From assembly GCA_041158225.1 (NCBI GenBank), contig JBEBBU010000189.1, forward strand, positions 1 to 15,674: a DNA stretch of 15,674 nt, written 5' to 3'. The stretch comes from JBEBBU01 sp041158225 (GTDB lineage: Bacteria > Pseudomonadota > Gammaproteobacteria > Methylococcales > Methylococcaceae). Position numbers and translations under genes: made by a program. This document shows, piece by piece, positions 6,210-13,472 of the stretch (within the stretch, counting starts at the first letter, position 1; each line of letters opens with the position of its first letter). The notes beneath the pieces were generated by a model that searched no databases, was not told the DNA's origin, and was given only the letters and a program-made list of their open reading frames with translations.

Positions 6210-7426
6210 AAATACTCTTCATCCATCAGAACTTTCCCGGACAGTTCCGACACCTGGCGCCAGCGCTGGTCAGGCAGGGGCATGAGGTGATGGCGCTGGT
6301 GCCGCGCACAGATCTGGCTTCCGACTGGGAGGGCGTCAGGCTTGCCGGATACCGGATACCGGGTGTCAACAGGGCGGATACTCATCCCTGGCTGGTGGAT
6401 CTTGAAACCAAGACCTTAAGAGGCGAGGGACTTTTTCTGCGTGCCCTTGAGTTGCGCCGTGAAGGTTATACCCCTGATCTGGTGCTGGCCCATCCTGGCT
6501 GGGGAGAAAGCCTGTTTGTCCGGGATGTATGGCCAGCTGCCAGGCTTGCCATCTATTGCGAGTTTTTTTATCAGGCTGAGGGTGGAGATGTCGGTTTTGA
6601 TCCCGAGTTTCCCCAGGATGATGCACGTGCTGCCTGCAGGCTCAGGCTGAAGAACGCCAATCACCTGCTACATATGGAGGCGGCCCATGCCGGGCTGGCG
6701 CCTACCCGCTGGCAGGCATCCACGTTTCCTGCCCATTTCCGCCAGAAGATTGAAGTTGTCCATGACGGCATTGACACCATGCGCGTGGCGCCTGATGCCA
6801 GCGTCAGTCTGACCCTGAACGAGCGCCTGCGGCTGACCAGAGATGATGACATCATCACTTTCGTCAACCGTAATCTTGAGCCCTATCGGGGCTACCATAT
6901 TTTCATGCGCGCACTGCCCGCCATCCTCGCCGCCAGACCTTCTGCCCGGGTGTTCATTGTGGGCGGTAATGATGTGAGCTACGGTGCCAGAGCACCGGAA
7001 GGATCCAGCTGGCGCCAGATATTCCTGGATGAGGTCAAGGAGAAGCTGGACCTGTCCCGGGTGCACTTTCTTGGCAGGATACCCTACGACAGTTTTGTGC
7101 GCCTGCTGCAGATATCGACGGTTCACGTCTATCTTACTTATCCCTTTGTGCTCTCCTGGAGTCTTATGGAGGCCATGAGTGCGGGATGTGCGATTGTGGC
7201 CAGTGCAACCCAGCCGGTTGAAGAGGTTCTGGTGGATGGAGAGAACGGCTATCTGTTTCCATTCTTTGACAGCCAGGCGCTGGCTGCCAGGGTGCTGGAA
7301 CTGCTTGCTGACAGAGAACAGGGACAGCGACTGGGCATGAGCGCCAGAGCGCTCATGCGTCAGTCGTATGATCTCAGATCGGTGTGCCTCCCACGCCAGT
7401 TGGCGTGGGTGCAGAGCCTGGTCTAG
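6206..7426 (+). CDS. GT4-family glycosyltransferase
   Basis: A 406-residue cytoplasmic GT-B glycosyltransferase. The N-terminal Rossmann half begins MKILFIHQNFPGQFRHLAPAL; the second half (about residue 210 on) has ITFVNRNLEPYRGYHIFMRAL, ARVFIVGG, VHFLGRIPYDSF and the donor-site segment TYPFVLSWSLMEAMSAG followed by PVEEVLVDGENGYLF. In many GT4 enzymes the donor site has an E-x7-E pair; here the second Glu (322) is present but the first position is Phe314, as in a subgroup with the TYPFVLSWSL motif. Acceptor and donor are unknown; no O-antigen or capsule genes are adjacent. The ATG at 6206 overlaps the zur stop (ATGA), implying coupling with zur. Its stop lies in a CTAG shared with the stop of the facing gene. 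Confidence 0.85.
   Translation: MKILFIHQNFPGQFRHLAPALVRQGHEVMALVPRTDLASDWEGVRLAGYRIPGVNRADTHPWLVDLETKTLRGEGLFLRALELRREGYTPDLVLAHPGWGESLFVRDVWPAARLAIYCEFFYQAEGGDVGFDPEFPQDDARAACRLRLKNANHLLHMEAAHAGLAPTRWQASTFPAHFRQKIEVVHDGIDTMRVAPDASVSLTLNERLRLTRDDDIITFVNRNLEPYRGYHIFMRALPAILAARPSARVFIVGGNDVSYGARAPEGSSWRQIFLDEVKEKLDLSRVHFLGRIPYDSFVRLLQISTVHVYLTYPFVLSWSLMEAMSAGCAIVASATQPVEEVLVDGENGYLFPFFDSQALAARVLELLADREQGQRLGMSARALMRQSYDLRSVCLPRQLAWVQSLV
7391..7408. repeat. Hairpin at the convergent gene ends
   Basis: CCACGCC-AGTT-GGCGTGG is a perfect 7-bp stem with a 4-base loop, inside the last codons of the glycosyltransferase and just downstream of the stop of the minus-strand gene. No T-run follows on either strand, so it is not a classic intrinsic terminator, but it could stall or stabilise either transcript end. 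Confidence 0.45.
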
Positions 7427-9099
7427 AAAAGTGGTGTTGCAGACTGGTATTTCGTATTGATGGCGGCAGGGCGGCAGAGATCCATTTTACCTGTGCTGTC
7501 CGCATGGCTGTAGTTCAGTACGGGATTGCTGCTGCGGTAGGGGCCGCCATCCGGATCAGGGATACCCGTGCCGCCTGCTACAGAAAAGTAGCCTGCCAGG
7601 CCAAATCCATGGCGAGCGAAGCTCTCGTTAAAGCGGGTGATGGTGGTGGGATTACCGGCAACCGCAGTCAGCTGCTTCAGGAAGGCAATCTTGTTACTGC
7701 CGGTATTGCCTGAGCCTGCGGTCTTGTTGGCGAGGGCGCTGGCAGGCTGGGCCAGGGTGGTTCTGGTTTCCTTGGACAGGTCGGTGCGCCAGTTCATGGC
7801 GAACTCGTACCAGTAGCGATAGGAACCATTCCAGACATTCTCCTGGGTAGGCGCAAAACCATCAATCTTGATAAAGCGGTAGGGTGAGGCGCCATTGGCA
7901 TTTTTCTCGGTGCCCTGAGGTCCTAGTGCCCATGCGGTTCGTGCCGTTTTTACAGCCTGCTCAAGCGAACCACCGGAACTGAGCGTGCCATTGGTGACAT
8001 CGGTCATGCACTGGGCAAACTGGGTCGCTGATCCTGTGGCGACAATGGGACCCGTTACTGGATTGGTGGTCGCCCATGACAGGCCAGAAGTCGAACAGGG
8101 GGAGGCCAGCAGGGAGAAGTTGGCGCCGGCACGGACAGCCGTGCCTTTCTGGCGCGCGCAGATGTGCACTTTGGAGTCAAAAGCACCGGCGCCGGCGGCA
8201 AGGCCGGTCTTGACCTGGCTGGAGGTTATGCTGTCATCAGTCAGGCTGGCTACTGTTCCTGTCTTTCTGGAAGTGACCTTGAAGTGCTTCCAGTCCTGAA
8301 TCCTGCCGCTCAGGACACTGGCCAGCTGGGCGCTGGTCAGGCTGGGCATGCATGCCTCGGTTTCCTTGCCTACACAGTCATGATCCATGCCGAACTCAGC
8401 CTGCTGCAGGGCGTTACGCAGCAGGGTGCTGGCGGTGATGCCGGCAATACCTGCCTGATAGTAACTGCTGGATACCAGGGCCAGCTGGGCAGGGGTGATG
8501 GCCGTCATGGTCTTGTCATCGGGCTTGTTGTCGCCGGTATAACTGCTGTTGGGTATCTGGGTAACGCCGGCATCAATCAGTGCGGGAGCGGTTTTATCGC
8601 AGCGGTAACTCCAGAAGCCGGTTGGATCGGCTATACAGCTGGCGGGATTGATGACACTGACCGGCCGCTGGTTGGCGCGTTTGGCAGCACTGCTTCCGGT
8701 CGAGGTCTGTACCAGAGGATAGACTCCCCAGGATGATTCTCCCGAGTATTTCAGGAAAAGCAGTTTGCCCTGACCAATATTCTGCAGATTGGGAACACTG
8801 CCCGGCACCAGGGTACAGGCGACACCCCATGTGGCCTGACTGATCTTGCTGCTGTCGACAGGGCCGGCCGTTGCATTGGCATTCAGCCAGCTGGTATCGG
8901 CTACATCGCACAGGTTATCACGCAGCACGGAGTAGAGCGAATTGTCCATCAGTGATGAGCCCGCCATGATAATTACCAGATCAGCGGCCGTGTTTGCCGG
9001 ATTCCAGGCCATGCTGGTGACTGGCAGAGCGGCGAGGCCAAGGCCCAGCAGCCCTGCAATGCGTGTACCTGGTATCACTCGGGAAGGATGGGCTTGCAT
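7423..9099 (-). CDS. Exported PstS-like (type 2 periplasmic binding fold) protein
   Basis: A 558-residue exported protein. Residues 1-31 are a signal peptide with a good SPase I site (SMA before Trp32). The mature start ADLVIIMAGSSLMDN, the segment LTSAQLASVLSGRIQDWK (254-271) and the KGTAVRAGANFSLL region (319 on) resemble the fold of PstS-type phosphate-binding proteins, where a TLAQIFSGKITNW-like strand-helix and a Gly-Thr ligand loop recur. It is much longer than PstS, and no ABC transporter genes are nearby, so the ligand is unknown. Several cysteines (64, 95, 155, 167, 242, 250, 314, 335) suggest disulfides. AGGAG 6 bases before the ATG at 9099 decides the start. It lies 98 bases after maeA on the same strand, with a CRP-like site between. 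Confidence 0.7.
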   Translation of the reverse strand: MQAHPSRVIPGTRIAGLLGLGLAALPVTSMAWNPANTAADLVIIMAGSSLMDNSLYSVLRDNLCDVADTSWLNANATAGPVDSSKISQATWGVACTLVPGSVPNLQNIGQGKLLFLKYSGESSWGVYPLVQTSTGSSAAKRANQRPVSVINPASCIADPTGFWSYRCDKTAPALIDAGVTQIPNSSYTGDNKPDDKTMTAITPAQLALVSSSYYQAGIAGITASTLLRNALQQAEFGMDHDCVGKETEACMPSLTSAQLASVLSGRIQDWKHFKVTSRKTGTVASLTDDSITSSQVKTGLAAGAGAFDSKVHICARQKGTAVRAGANFSLLASPCSTSGLSWATTNPVTGPIVATGSATQFAQCMTDVTNGTLSSGGSLEQAVKTARTAWALGPQGTEKNANGASPYRFIKIDGFAPTQENVWNGSYRYWYEFAMNWRTDLSKETRTTLAQPASALANKTAGSGNTGSNKIAFLKQLTAVAGNPTTITRFNESFARHGFGLAGYFSVAGGTGIPDPDGGPYRSSNPVLNYSHADSTGKMDLCRPAAINTKYQSATPLF

Positions 9100-9165
9100 C
9101 GGTGCTCCTTGTTTTTGCGTCATTATGGGTGGGAGCCCTGGGCCGGAGGGCGTGTTCAGTTTTAG

Positions 9166-9181
9166 TGTGACGCGCTTCACA
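9166..9181 (-). promoter_or_regulatory. Perfect CRP/Vfr-like site upstream of the PstS-like gene
   Basis: TGTGA-CGCGCT-TCACA matches the CRP consensus half-sites exactly (TGTGA-N6-TCACA), with A/T-rich flanks. It lies between the maeA stop and the PstS-like gene, centred about 74 bases before its ATG. A -10-like CATAAT (minus strand, 9127-9122) with no recognisable -35 would put the site near -58. Activation by a CRP/Vfr-type regulator is inferred. Confidence 0.55.
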
Positions 9182-9197
9182 AAAAGTTCCCGTGATC

Positions 9198-10877
9198 TTA
9201 TGCGTATGCGGGCATCCATTGACACTTATGGATGCAGTCAAGCAGTACTTCATCGCTCATATCTGGCGCTACGCCATCTGCAATCGCCTGTTTTGCGACT
9301 GCGAAGGCCATGTGTTGTACCGCAGTGTGTACATGTTCCAGTGCAGGTAAAAGTGGAGCTGAAGGGGCATCGATCGCAGGTGAAAGCCTGCCCAGGGTTT
9401 CAGCTGCCGCCAGCAGCATGCTGTCGGTGACCCGTGTTGCTCCTCCAGAAGTCAGCGCCAGTCCAATGGCCGGAAATATGTAAATGTTGTTGCACTGGGC
9501 TATCGGTAGGCTTTTGCCCTGATAAAGCACGGGAGGGAAGGGCGAACCGGTTGCGATCAGTGCGCGCCCCTCTGTCCACTGTATCAGAGCTTCCGGTGTA
9601 GCTTCTGCGCAGGAGGTTGGGTTGGATAGCGGGAAGATAATGGGTCTTGCTACGCGTGAGGCCATCTGTTGCACGATGGCCTGGCTGAAGGCGCCTGCTA
9701 CGGTGGACAGGCCGATGAGTATGGTGGCGGGTACCATTTGCATGACATCAGCGAGGCCAGTGTGACCATTCATGGTTTTAGGCCAGTGCCTGACCAGTGC
9801 CTGCGGTTTGGCATAGGGGCTCTGCTCGGCAGCCAGATCACTGCGTCCGTCATGCAATATGCCCTTGCTGTCTATGAAGTAAATACGGCTGCAGGCTTCG
9901 GCAGGGGTAAGCCCAGCTTTGACCATGGCTGCCTGAAGATAGTCGGCAACCCCAATACCTGCTGAGCCGGCTCCGATGAAAACGATCTGCTGGCTGGTGA
10001 TGGTTTGTCCGGTAACCTGAAGCGCTGATAGTACGGCCCCCAGTGCAACAGCAGCTGTGCCCTGAATGTCATCGTTGAAGCTGAGTAGTTCATCGCGGTA
10101 TTTTTCCAGTAGTGTGCGAGCATGGTGGCTTGCAAAGTCTTCCCATTGCAGGCAGACATGAGGAAGCTCTGCCCTGATGGCGCAGACAAACTCATCGACA
10201 AAATCAAAATAGTCCTGGCCAGTGATGCGTTCGTGGCGCCAGCCAAGATACAGGTTGTCGTTGAGCAGTGCCTGATTGTTAGTGCCTACATCAAGGATGA
10301 TGGGCAAGGTGCGGGCAGGATGGATACCGCCTATCAGGGTATAAAGAGACAGTTTGCCGATGGGGATGCCCATGCCGCCAATACCCTGATCACCCAGACC
10401 GAGGATGCGTTCGCCATCCGAGACCACGATCACATCAACATCGGCTTGTGGCCGGTTGGCGATGATTTCCCTGATCCTGCCGCGATGTGGGTAGGCGATG
10501 AACAGTCCTCGGGGGCGGCGGTAAATTCTGCTGAAAGTCTGGCAGGCATGACCGACAGTCGGGGTATAGATCACGGGCAGCATTTCCCGGAGATGTGCCT
10601 GCAGCAGCCGGTAAAACAGGATTTCATTGGTGTCCTGCAGCTGGCGCAGGAAAATATGCCGGTGCAGGTCTGTTTCGGTGTCCAGAAAGGCAGCGTAGGC
10701 TCGTTCTACCTGCTGTTCCAGTGTATCAATATGGGGCGGAAGCAGACCGGTCAGTCCCAGATTTTCCCTTTCAGCTGCGCTGAATGCGCTGCCTTTATTC
10801 AGTAGAGGATTCTCAAGAAGGGCGGTGCCGCGAAGAGGAGATGATGAGGCTAGATCAGGCTGTGACTGGGGGTGCAT
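9198..10877 (-). CDS. maeA: NAD-dependent malic enzyme
   Basis: A 559-residue malic enzyme, converting malate to pyruvate, CO2 and NADH. Full family length. Motifs in order: LPVIYTPTVGHACQ with catalytic Tyr104; VSDGERILGLGDQGIGGMGIPIGK with Lys175; CLQWEDFA (metal ligands Glu246 and Asp247); FNDDIQGTA with Asp270; the Rossmann loop FIGAGSAGIG (300-309); FIDSKGIL; and FPLSNPT. The acidic residue in FIDSKG and the close likeness to E. coli MaeA (SfcA) favour NAD over NADP. The ATG at 10877 has only a weak upstream AAGAG. It diverges from the ykgJ-type gene across 78 bases. Confidence 0.95.
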   Translation of the reverse strand: MHPQSQPDLASSSPLRGTALLENPLLNKGSAFSAAERENLGLTGLLPPHIDTLEQQVERAYAAFLDTETDLHRHIFLRQLQDTNEILFYRLLQAHLREMLPVIYTPTVGHACQTFSRIYRRPRGLFIAYPHRGRIREIIANRPQADVDVIVVSDGERILGLGDQGIGGMGIPIGKLSLYTLIGGIHPARTLPIILDVGTNNQALLNDNLYLGWRHERITGQDYFDFVDEFVCAIRAELPHVCLQWEDFASHHARTLLEKYRDELLSFNDDIQGTAAVALGAVLSALQVTGQTITSQQIVFIGAGSAGIGVADYLQAAMVKAGLTPAEACSRIYFIDSKGILHDGRSDLAAEQSPYAKPQALVRHWPKTMNGHTGLADVMQMVPATILIGLSTVAGAFSQAIVQQMASRVARPIIFPLSNPTSCAEATPEALIQWTEGRALIATGSPFPPVLYQGKSLPIAQCNNIYIFPAIGLALTSGGATRVTDSMLLAAAETLGRLSPAIDAPSAPLLPALEHVHTAVQHMAFAVAKQAIADGVAPDMSDEVLLDCIHKCQWMPAYA

Positions 10878-10955
10878 GATGACAACTCTTGCTATGGGAA
10901 TGAAGTTTATCCGCAGCGCTTGTCCGGCGGTGGGTGATCCGTGTAATGTGCGCGC

Positions 10956-11447
10956 ATGAATACCATGAAATCATTGTGCCAGCTTCAGCAGGAAATCGAT
11001 GTCCGGGTGGCTGAAATAACCGATGGCCGTCAATGGCCTTGTGGCAAAGGCTGTGATCCATGCTGCCATCGTCTGGCAGAGATTCCCCTGATCACTGAGG
11101 TGGAGTGGCAGTTACTTCAGGCGGCTGTTCGGGCGTTGCCTGATGATGTGCAACTAGAGGTTGATGGGCGTGTGCGGGCACTGGCATTGAATCCGGAGCG
11201 GCCCCTGGCCTGTCCCTTGCTGGATAGTGCCAGAGGGCAGTGCAGGATTTATGCAGCCCGGCCCATTGCCTGCCGTACCTATGGCTTCTATGTGCAGCGT
11301 AGACAAGGTCTTTACTGCAGGCATATTGAACAGCGGGTCGAGCAGGGGGAGTGGCATGATGTGATCTGGGGCAATCATGATGCCATTGATCGACGTCTTG
11401 CCCTGTTGGGCAAACAACAATCATTGCTGGACTGGTGGATATCATGA
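10956..11447 (+). CDS. YkgJ-family cysteine cluster protein
   Basis: A 163-residue protein of the YkgJ family (putative zinc- or iron-chelating domain). The cysteine pattern is C29-GKG-C33-DP-CC (36, 37), then C86 in LACPLL, C96 in GQCRIYAARPIAC (C106), RTYG, and C121. This order, with the CRIY..RP..CR.YG core, is the family signature. Its role is not established; the cysteines probably bind a metal ion or cluster in the cytoplasm. The ATG at 10956 has no clear ribosome site; a second ATG lies three codons in (10965). The stop overlaps a 43-codon ORF (11444-11575) that I do not call. The gap to the next gene has a stem-loop at 11545-11572. Confidence 0.85.
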   Translation: MNTMKSLCQLQQEIDVRVAEITDGRQWPCGKGCDPCCHRLAEIPLITEVEWQLLQAAVRALPDDVQLEVDGRVRALALNPERPLACPLLDSARGQCRIYAARPIACRTYGFYVQRRQGLYCRHIEQRVEQGEWHDVIWGNHDAIDRRLALLGKQQSLLDWWIS

Positions 11448-11544
11448 TCCTACGGTATGCCAGTCGCTCGACGCTGCTTCTCCTGTGCGTAGTTTTGACC
11501 GATAGGATTGTTGATCATCATCTGTCGTTTTTGCGTTTGCTGTC

Positions 11545-11572
11545 CCCTTGCTTCCCACATGGTGAAGCAGGG
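11545..11572. repeat. Stem-loop in the convergent gap
   Basis: CCC-T-TGCTTC pairs with GAAGCA-GGG around a 9-base loop (one bulged T). It sits between the YkgJ-type gene and the SYLF gene, whose ends face each other. No T-run follows, so calling it a terminator is only a suggestion. The rest of the 144-base gap shows nothing else I can name. Confidence 0.35.
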
Positions 11573-11591
11573 TAGACAGGCACAAGGTCAG

Positions 11592-12179
11592 TTAATTAAC
11601 AGGATTTCCCTTGGCGTTTAAGTCATCATTGGGCCAGTATTTTGCGCCTGTGATGCTGATGCCAACCATGATGCCTTTTTCTGTGATCTGGTAGACGGTG
11701 ATGCCGGGGGCAGCGGTATAACCCAGATCAAATGCGCCACCCTGCTTCTTGTCCTTGGCTGCGGTGGAAAGACGGGTGCCAAATTCCCAGCCCGATGTCG
11801 TGAAACTGTTTACAGCGTCCTGACTGTCAAAAATAAAAATCAGTCTGAAATTGGTATATCCAACGCCAAAGCCTGGCTGTAGTTCAAACATTTTCATGTA
11901 GAAAGGTGTCTGATGTTTCGCGAACACCACACCATTGCCGTGATCCATGCCTCCAAAGATAATCTTGCCGCCAGAGGCATCGAAGACAGCATAGGCTGCC
12001 GCCTTCTGGACCATGGCGCGTGTTTCCGGATAGTGGGCATACATATCATTCAGTGTGCTGTGCGCCATGCCGTCAATCTGGGCGCGTTGCTGCTGCTGGG
12101 TGCCTGTTGGACTGATGGCGCAGGCTGAAACCAGCAGTAACAGCATCAGGAGGCAAGAGCGGATAGCCATGTTGGTCAT
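11592..12179 (-). CDS. SYLF/Ysc84-domain lipoprotein
   Basis: A 195-residue lipoprotein. The signal peptide has a hydrophobic run LLMLLLLVSAC with a good lipobox (VSA-Cys20), so the mature protein should be lipid-anchored. The rest is the SYLF (Ysc84-like, lipid-binding) domain: AAAYAVFDASGGKIIFGGMDHGNGVVF, FELQPGFGVGYTNFRLIFIF, FTTSGWEFG, and a glycine-rich C-terminal strand set ending in KGIMVGISITGAKYWPND. Bacterial members are periplasmic lipid-binding proteins of uncertain role. GAGAG lies just upstream of ATG 12179; an alternative ATG is three codons in (12170). It is the last core gene before the island. Confidence 0.85.
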   Translation of the reverse strand: MTNMAIRSCLLMLLLLVSACAISPTGTQQQQRAQIDGMAHSTLNDMYAHYPETRAMVQKAAAYAVFDASGGKIIFGGMDHGNGVVFAKHQTPFYMKMFELQPGFGVGYTNFRLIFIFDSQDAVNSFTTSGWEFGTRLSTAAKDKKQGGAFDLGYTAAPGITVYQITEKGIMVGISITGAKYWPNDDLNAKGNPVN

Positions 12180-12319
12180 TGGGTTCTCTCAGTCGGAAGG
12201 AATCAAAAAATCAGGGGCTCAGTGTGACGGAGTCTTTTATCGGGCACAATATGCAGGGCGTTCCTGTCATCGCCTGTGCCACGGACGGGTGCCGCGCTGG
12301 AGACGGAACGTATAAACTT

Positions 12320-12601
12320 ATGGATCGGCATGTAGAGGTTACTGTGAATCAGCACAATCAGGACATTGACGCCGCCATTGTTGAACAACAGCAAGCGTTA
12401 GATGAACAGCATCAGGCTGAAGTGCCTGATTTTTTGCAATCTCTGATTGTAAAGTCAAAATCCGAACCTCTATGTTTTCCCAAGAAGTTTGATCCGATGC
12501 GCTTCAGAGGTACAGTGCAGTGGCCGGTTGATGGTATTGCCTATCAGGAATCTGTGCGTGAAGAATGGCCATCCTTATATGTATGGCGCGAGATACAATG
12601 A
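12320..12601 (+). CDS. Putative DUF2281-like antitoxin without toxin
   Basis: An ORF of about 93 residues. The stretch IDAAIVEQQQALDEQHQAE followed by VPDFLQSLIVKSK resembles the helix of DUF2281/VapB-type antitoxins (pattern AI...L..LP...Q.EVLDF..FL..K). The tail FDPMRFRGTVQWPVDGIAYQ ends in an acidic EEWPS segment, as in a toxin-binding arm. This is pattern recognition, not a database match. The start is open: ATG 12251, ATG 12320, or GTG 12344, which has AGAGG at 12334-12338 with 5-base spacing and would give 85 residues. The longest version would overlap the divergent SYLF start and is unlikely. No PIN or other toxin follows: the next item, 29 bases on, is a broken RelB/DinJ gene. Confidence 0.5.
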   Translation: MDRHVEVTVNQHNQDIDAAIVEQQQALDEQHQAEVPDFLQSLIVKSKSEPLCFPKKFDPMRFRGTVQWPVDGIAYQESVREEWPSLYVWREIQ

Positions 12602-12630
12602 ATCTCATTCATTCTCAATGGGAGATCGTC

Positions 12631-12717
12631 ATGGGTGCAACGACCACTATGGTTCATGTCCGTGTAGACGAGAAAGTTAAGGCCGATGCTACTGAACACT
12701 GGCCTCAATGGGCCTGA
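12631..12717 (+). pseudogene. RelB/DinJ antitoxin remnant, frameshifted and truncated
   Basis: The ATG at 12631 has GGGAG at 12620-12624 with 6-base spacing. It encodes MGATTTMVHVRVDEKVKADA, the ribbon-helix-helix start of RelB/DinJ-type antitoxins. After codon 21 the frame is lost. Deleting one A (GAACACTG where GAAACACTG is expected) turns the usual ETLASMGLT into a short wrong end and a stop at 12715-12717. Read one base back, the bases up to about 12720 still spell T-L-A-S-M-G-L-T; after that the similarity stops at the end of the facing mntA gene. So the gene is doubly broken: a 1-base deletion, plus loss of everything beyond about residue 30. Inverted GAGAT/ATCTC copies at 12594-12626 may be old operator. 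Confidence 0.75.
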
Positions 12718-13052
12718 CCTTTCAAATCCCCCGCCTGCACCACCATATACTCCGCCTCGATATTGCGATAAAACGCTTTGGGCAAGCGTGACCACAGATG
12801 CACTTCCACCAGCATGGGTAAGGTGCTGTTTTGTAGCGCTTCCTTGAGGTCGAACCAGCCTTCTACATCCTGCGTCAAATCCGCAGGGTTGCGCAGTACC
12901 AAGTCCAGATCGCTGCCTTCATGTGCACCGCCGGTGACGCGACTGCCGTAAGTCCACACCTCGGCTTGGGGTACATATTGGGCAAGCAATGCTTGCAAGG
13001 TATGCAGATGCCTGTCTGGCAATTGCAGGCGTGATAATTCAATCGCTGGCAT
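12705..13052 (-). CDS. mntA: MNT-domain nucleotidyltransferase antitoxin (MntA-like)
   Basis: A 115-residue minimal nucleotidyltransferase. The motif G-S-x10-D-x-D is exact: GSRVTGGAHEGSDLDL. In type VII TA systems such a protein is the antitoxin and silences HepT by adding AMP to a Tyr; here it is inferred to do the same. The start MPAIELSRLQL at 13052 overlaps the hepT end by 14 bases; a longer in-frame start at 13091 lies deeper within hepT and is less likely. Length matches HI0073-type proteins. The last codons (GQAH, stop 12705) run into the remains of the relB/dinJ gene on the other strand, so its C-terminus may have been changed at the junction. Gene order is hepT then mntA, same strand. 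Confidence 0.85.
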   Translation of the reverse strand: MPAIELSRLQLPDRHLHTLQALLAQYVPQAEVWTYGSRVTGGAHEGSDLDLVLRNPADLTQDVEGWFDLKEALQNSTLPMLVEVHLWSRLPKAFYRNIEAEYMVVQAGDLKGQAH

Positions 13053-13470
13053 CGAATACCGCCTGTATGGCCTGCGCCAGTTGCCGTACATCCTGCAAAT
13101 ACTGCGGCAGCAGCGTCAGCGTTTCGTTGGCGAAGCCTTCGCCATAGTCATGGGCGGTACTGTTGCGGTTGGCGCGATAGGCCAGCCAGCGTTCAACGGC
13201 GGCCACATCGAGCAATCCGTGTTTTCCGGCATGGCGCAACACATCGTTGAAAACCAGTTTATCAACCTCACGCGGGCTGCCGCTGTAAGCCTTTAATGCT
13301 TTGCGCAAGAGTTTGCCCGCGGTTTCCAGTGACAACTCAAAGCTCTTGATGGCCGCATTGCGGTACAGATCAAAGCGTACATCGTCGCGCCGGTCATGGC
13401 TTTCAATGGCGAGCAAGGCTTGCTCCAAGGTGTCTGCAGTACGCAAGAGATGTTCCACATTCAGCGCCAT
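13039..13470 (-). CDS. hepT: HEPN-domain toxin, HI0074/HepT-like
   Basis: A 143-residue all-helical HEPN protein of the nucleotidyltransferase-substrate-binding (HI0074) type. Family segments include AIKSFELSLETAGKLLRKAL, VFNDVLRHAGKHGLLD and WLAYRANRNSTAHDYGEGFA. The last contains the catalytic R-x4-H-x-Y motif (R-NSTA-H-D-Y), so the RNase active site and the Tyr that MntA modifies are both present. The ribosome site GGAG (plus-strand CTCC, 13478-13481) is 7 bases from the ATG at 13470. It starts 2 bases after the stop of the hsdM tail, as if once part of an hsd operon. Expected role: cytoplasmic RNase toxin, held off by MntA. Confidence 0.85.
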   Translation of the reverse strand: MALNVEHLLRTADTLEQALLAIESHDRRDDVRFDLYRNAAIKSFELSLETAGKLLRKALKAYSGSPREVDKLVFNDVLRHAGKHGLLDVAAVERWLAYRANRNSTAHDYGEGFANETLTLLPQYLQDVRQLAQAIQAVFDASD

Positions 13471-13472
13471 CT

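Noticed and set aside
9135..9151. Hairpin GCCCT-N7-AGGGC as a terminator after maeA
   Set aside because: The stem is only 5 bp with no T-run and it falls in the leader of the next gene, so chance is likely.
10122..10805. 227-codon plus-strand ORF antisense to maeA
   Set aside because: The minus strand has full-length malic enzyme with all catalytic residues; the antisense frame is low in complexity and lacks a ribosome site.
11444..11575. 43-codon ORF overlapping the YkgJ-type gene stop (ATGA)
   Set aside because: The overlap could imply coupling, but the product has no pattern beyond a short hydrophobic run and the gap also holds a stem-loop; too weak to call.
12179..12319. Longest start (ATG 12179) for the DUF2281-like ORF
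   Set aside because: It would overlap the start codon of the divergent SYLF gene and leave no promoter for either; the first 47 residues show no family likeness.
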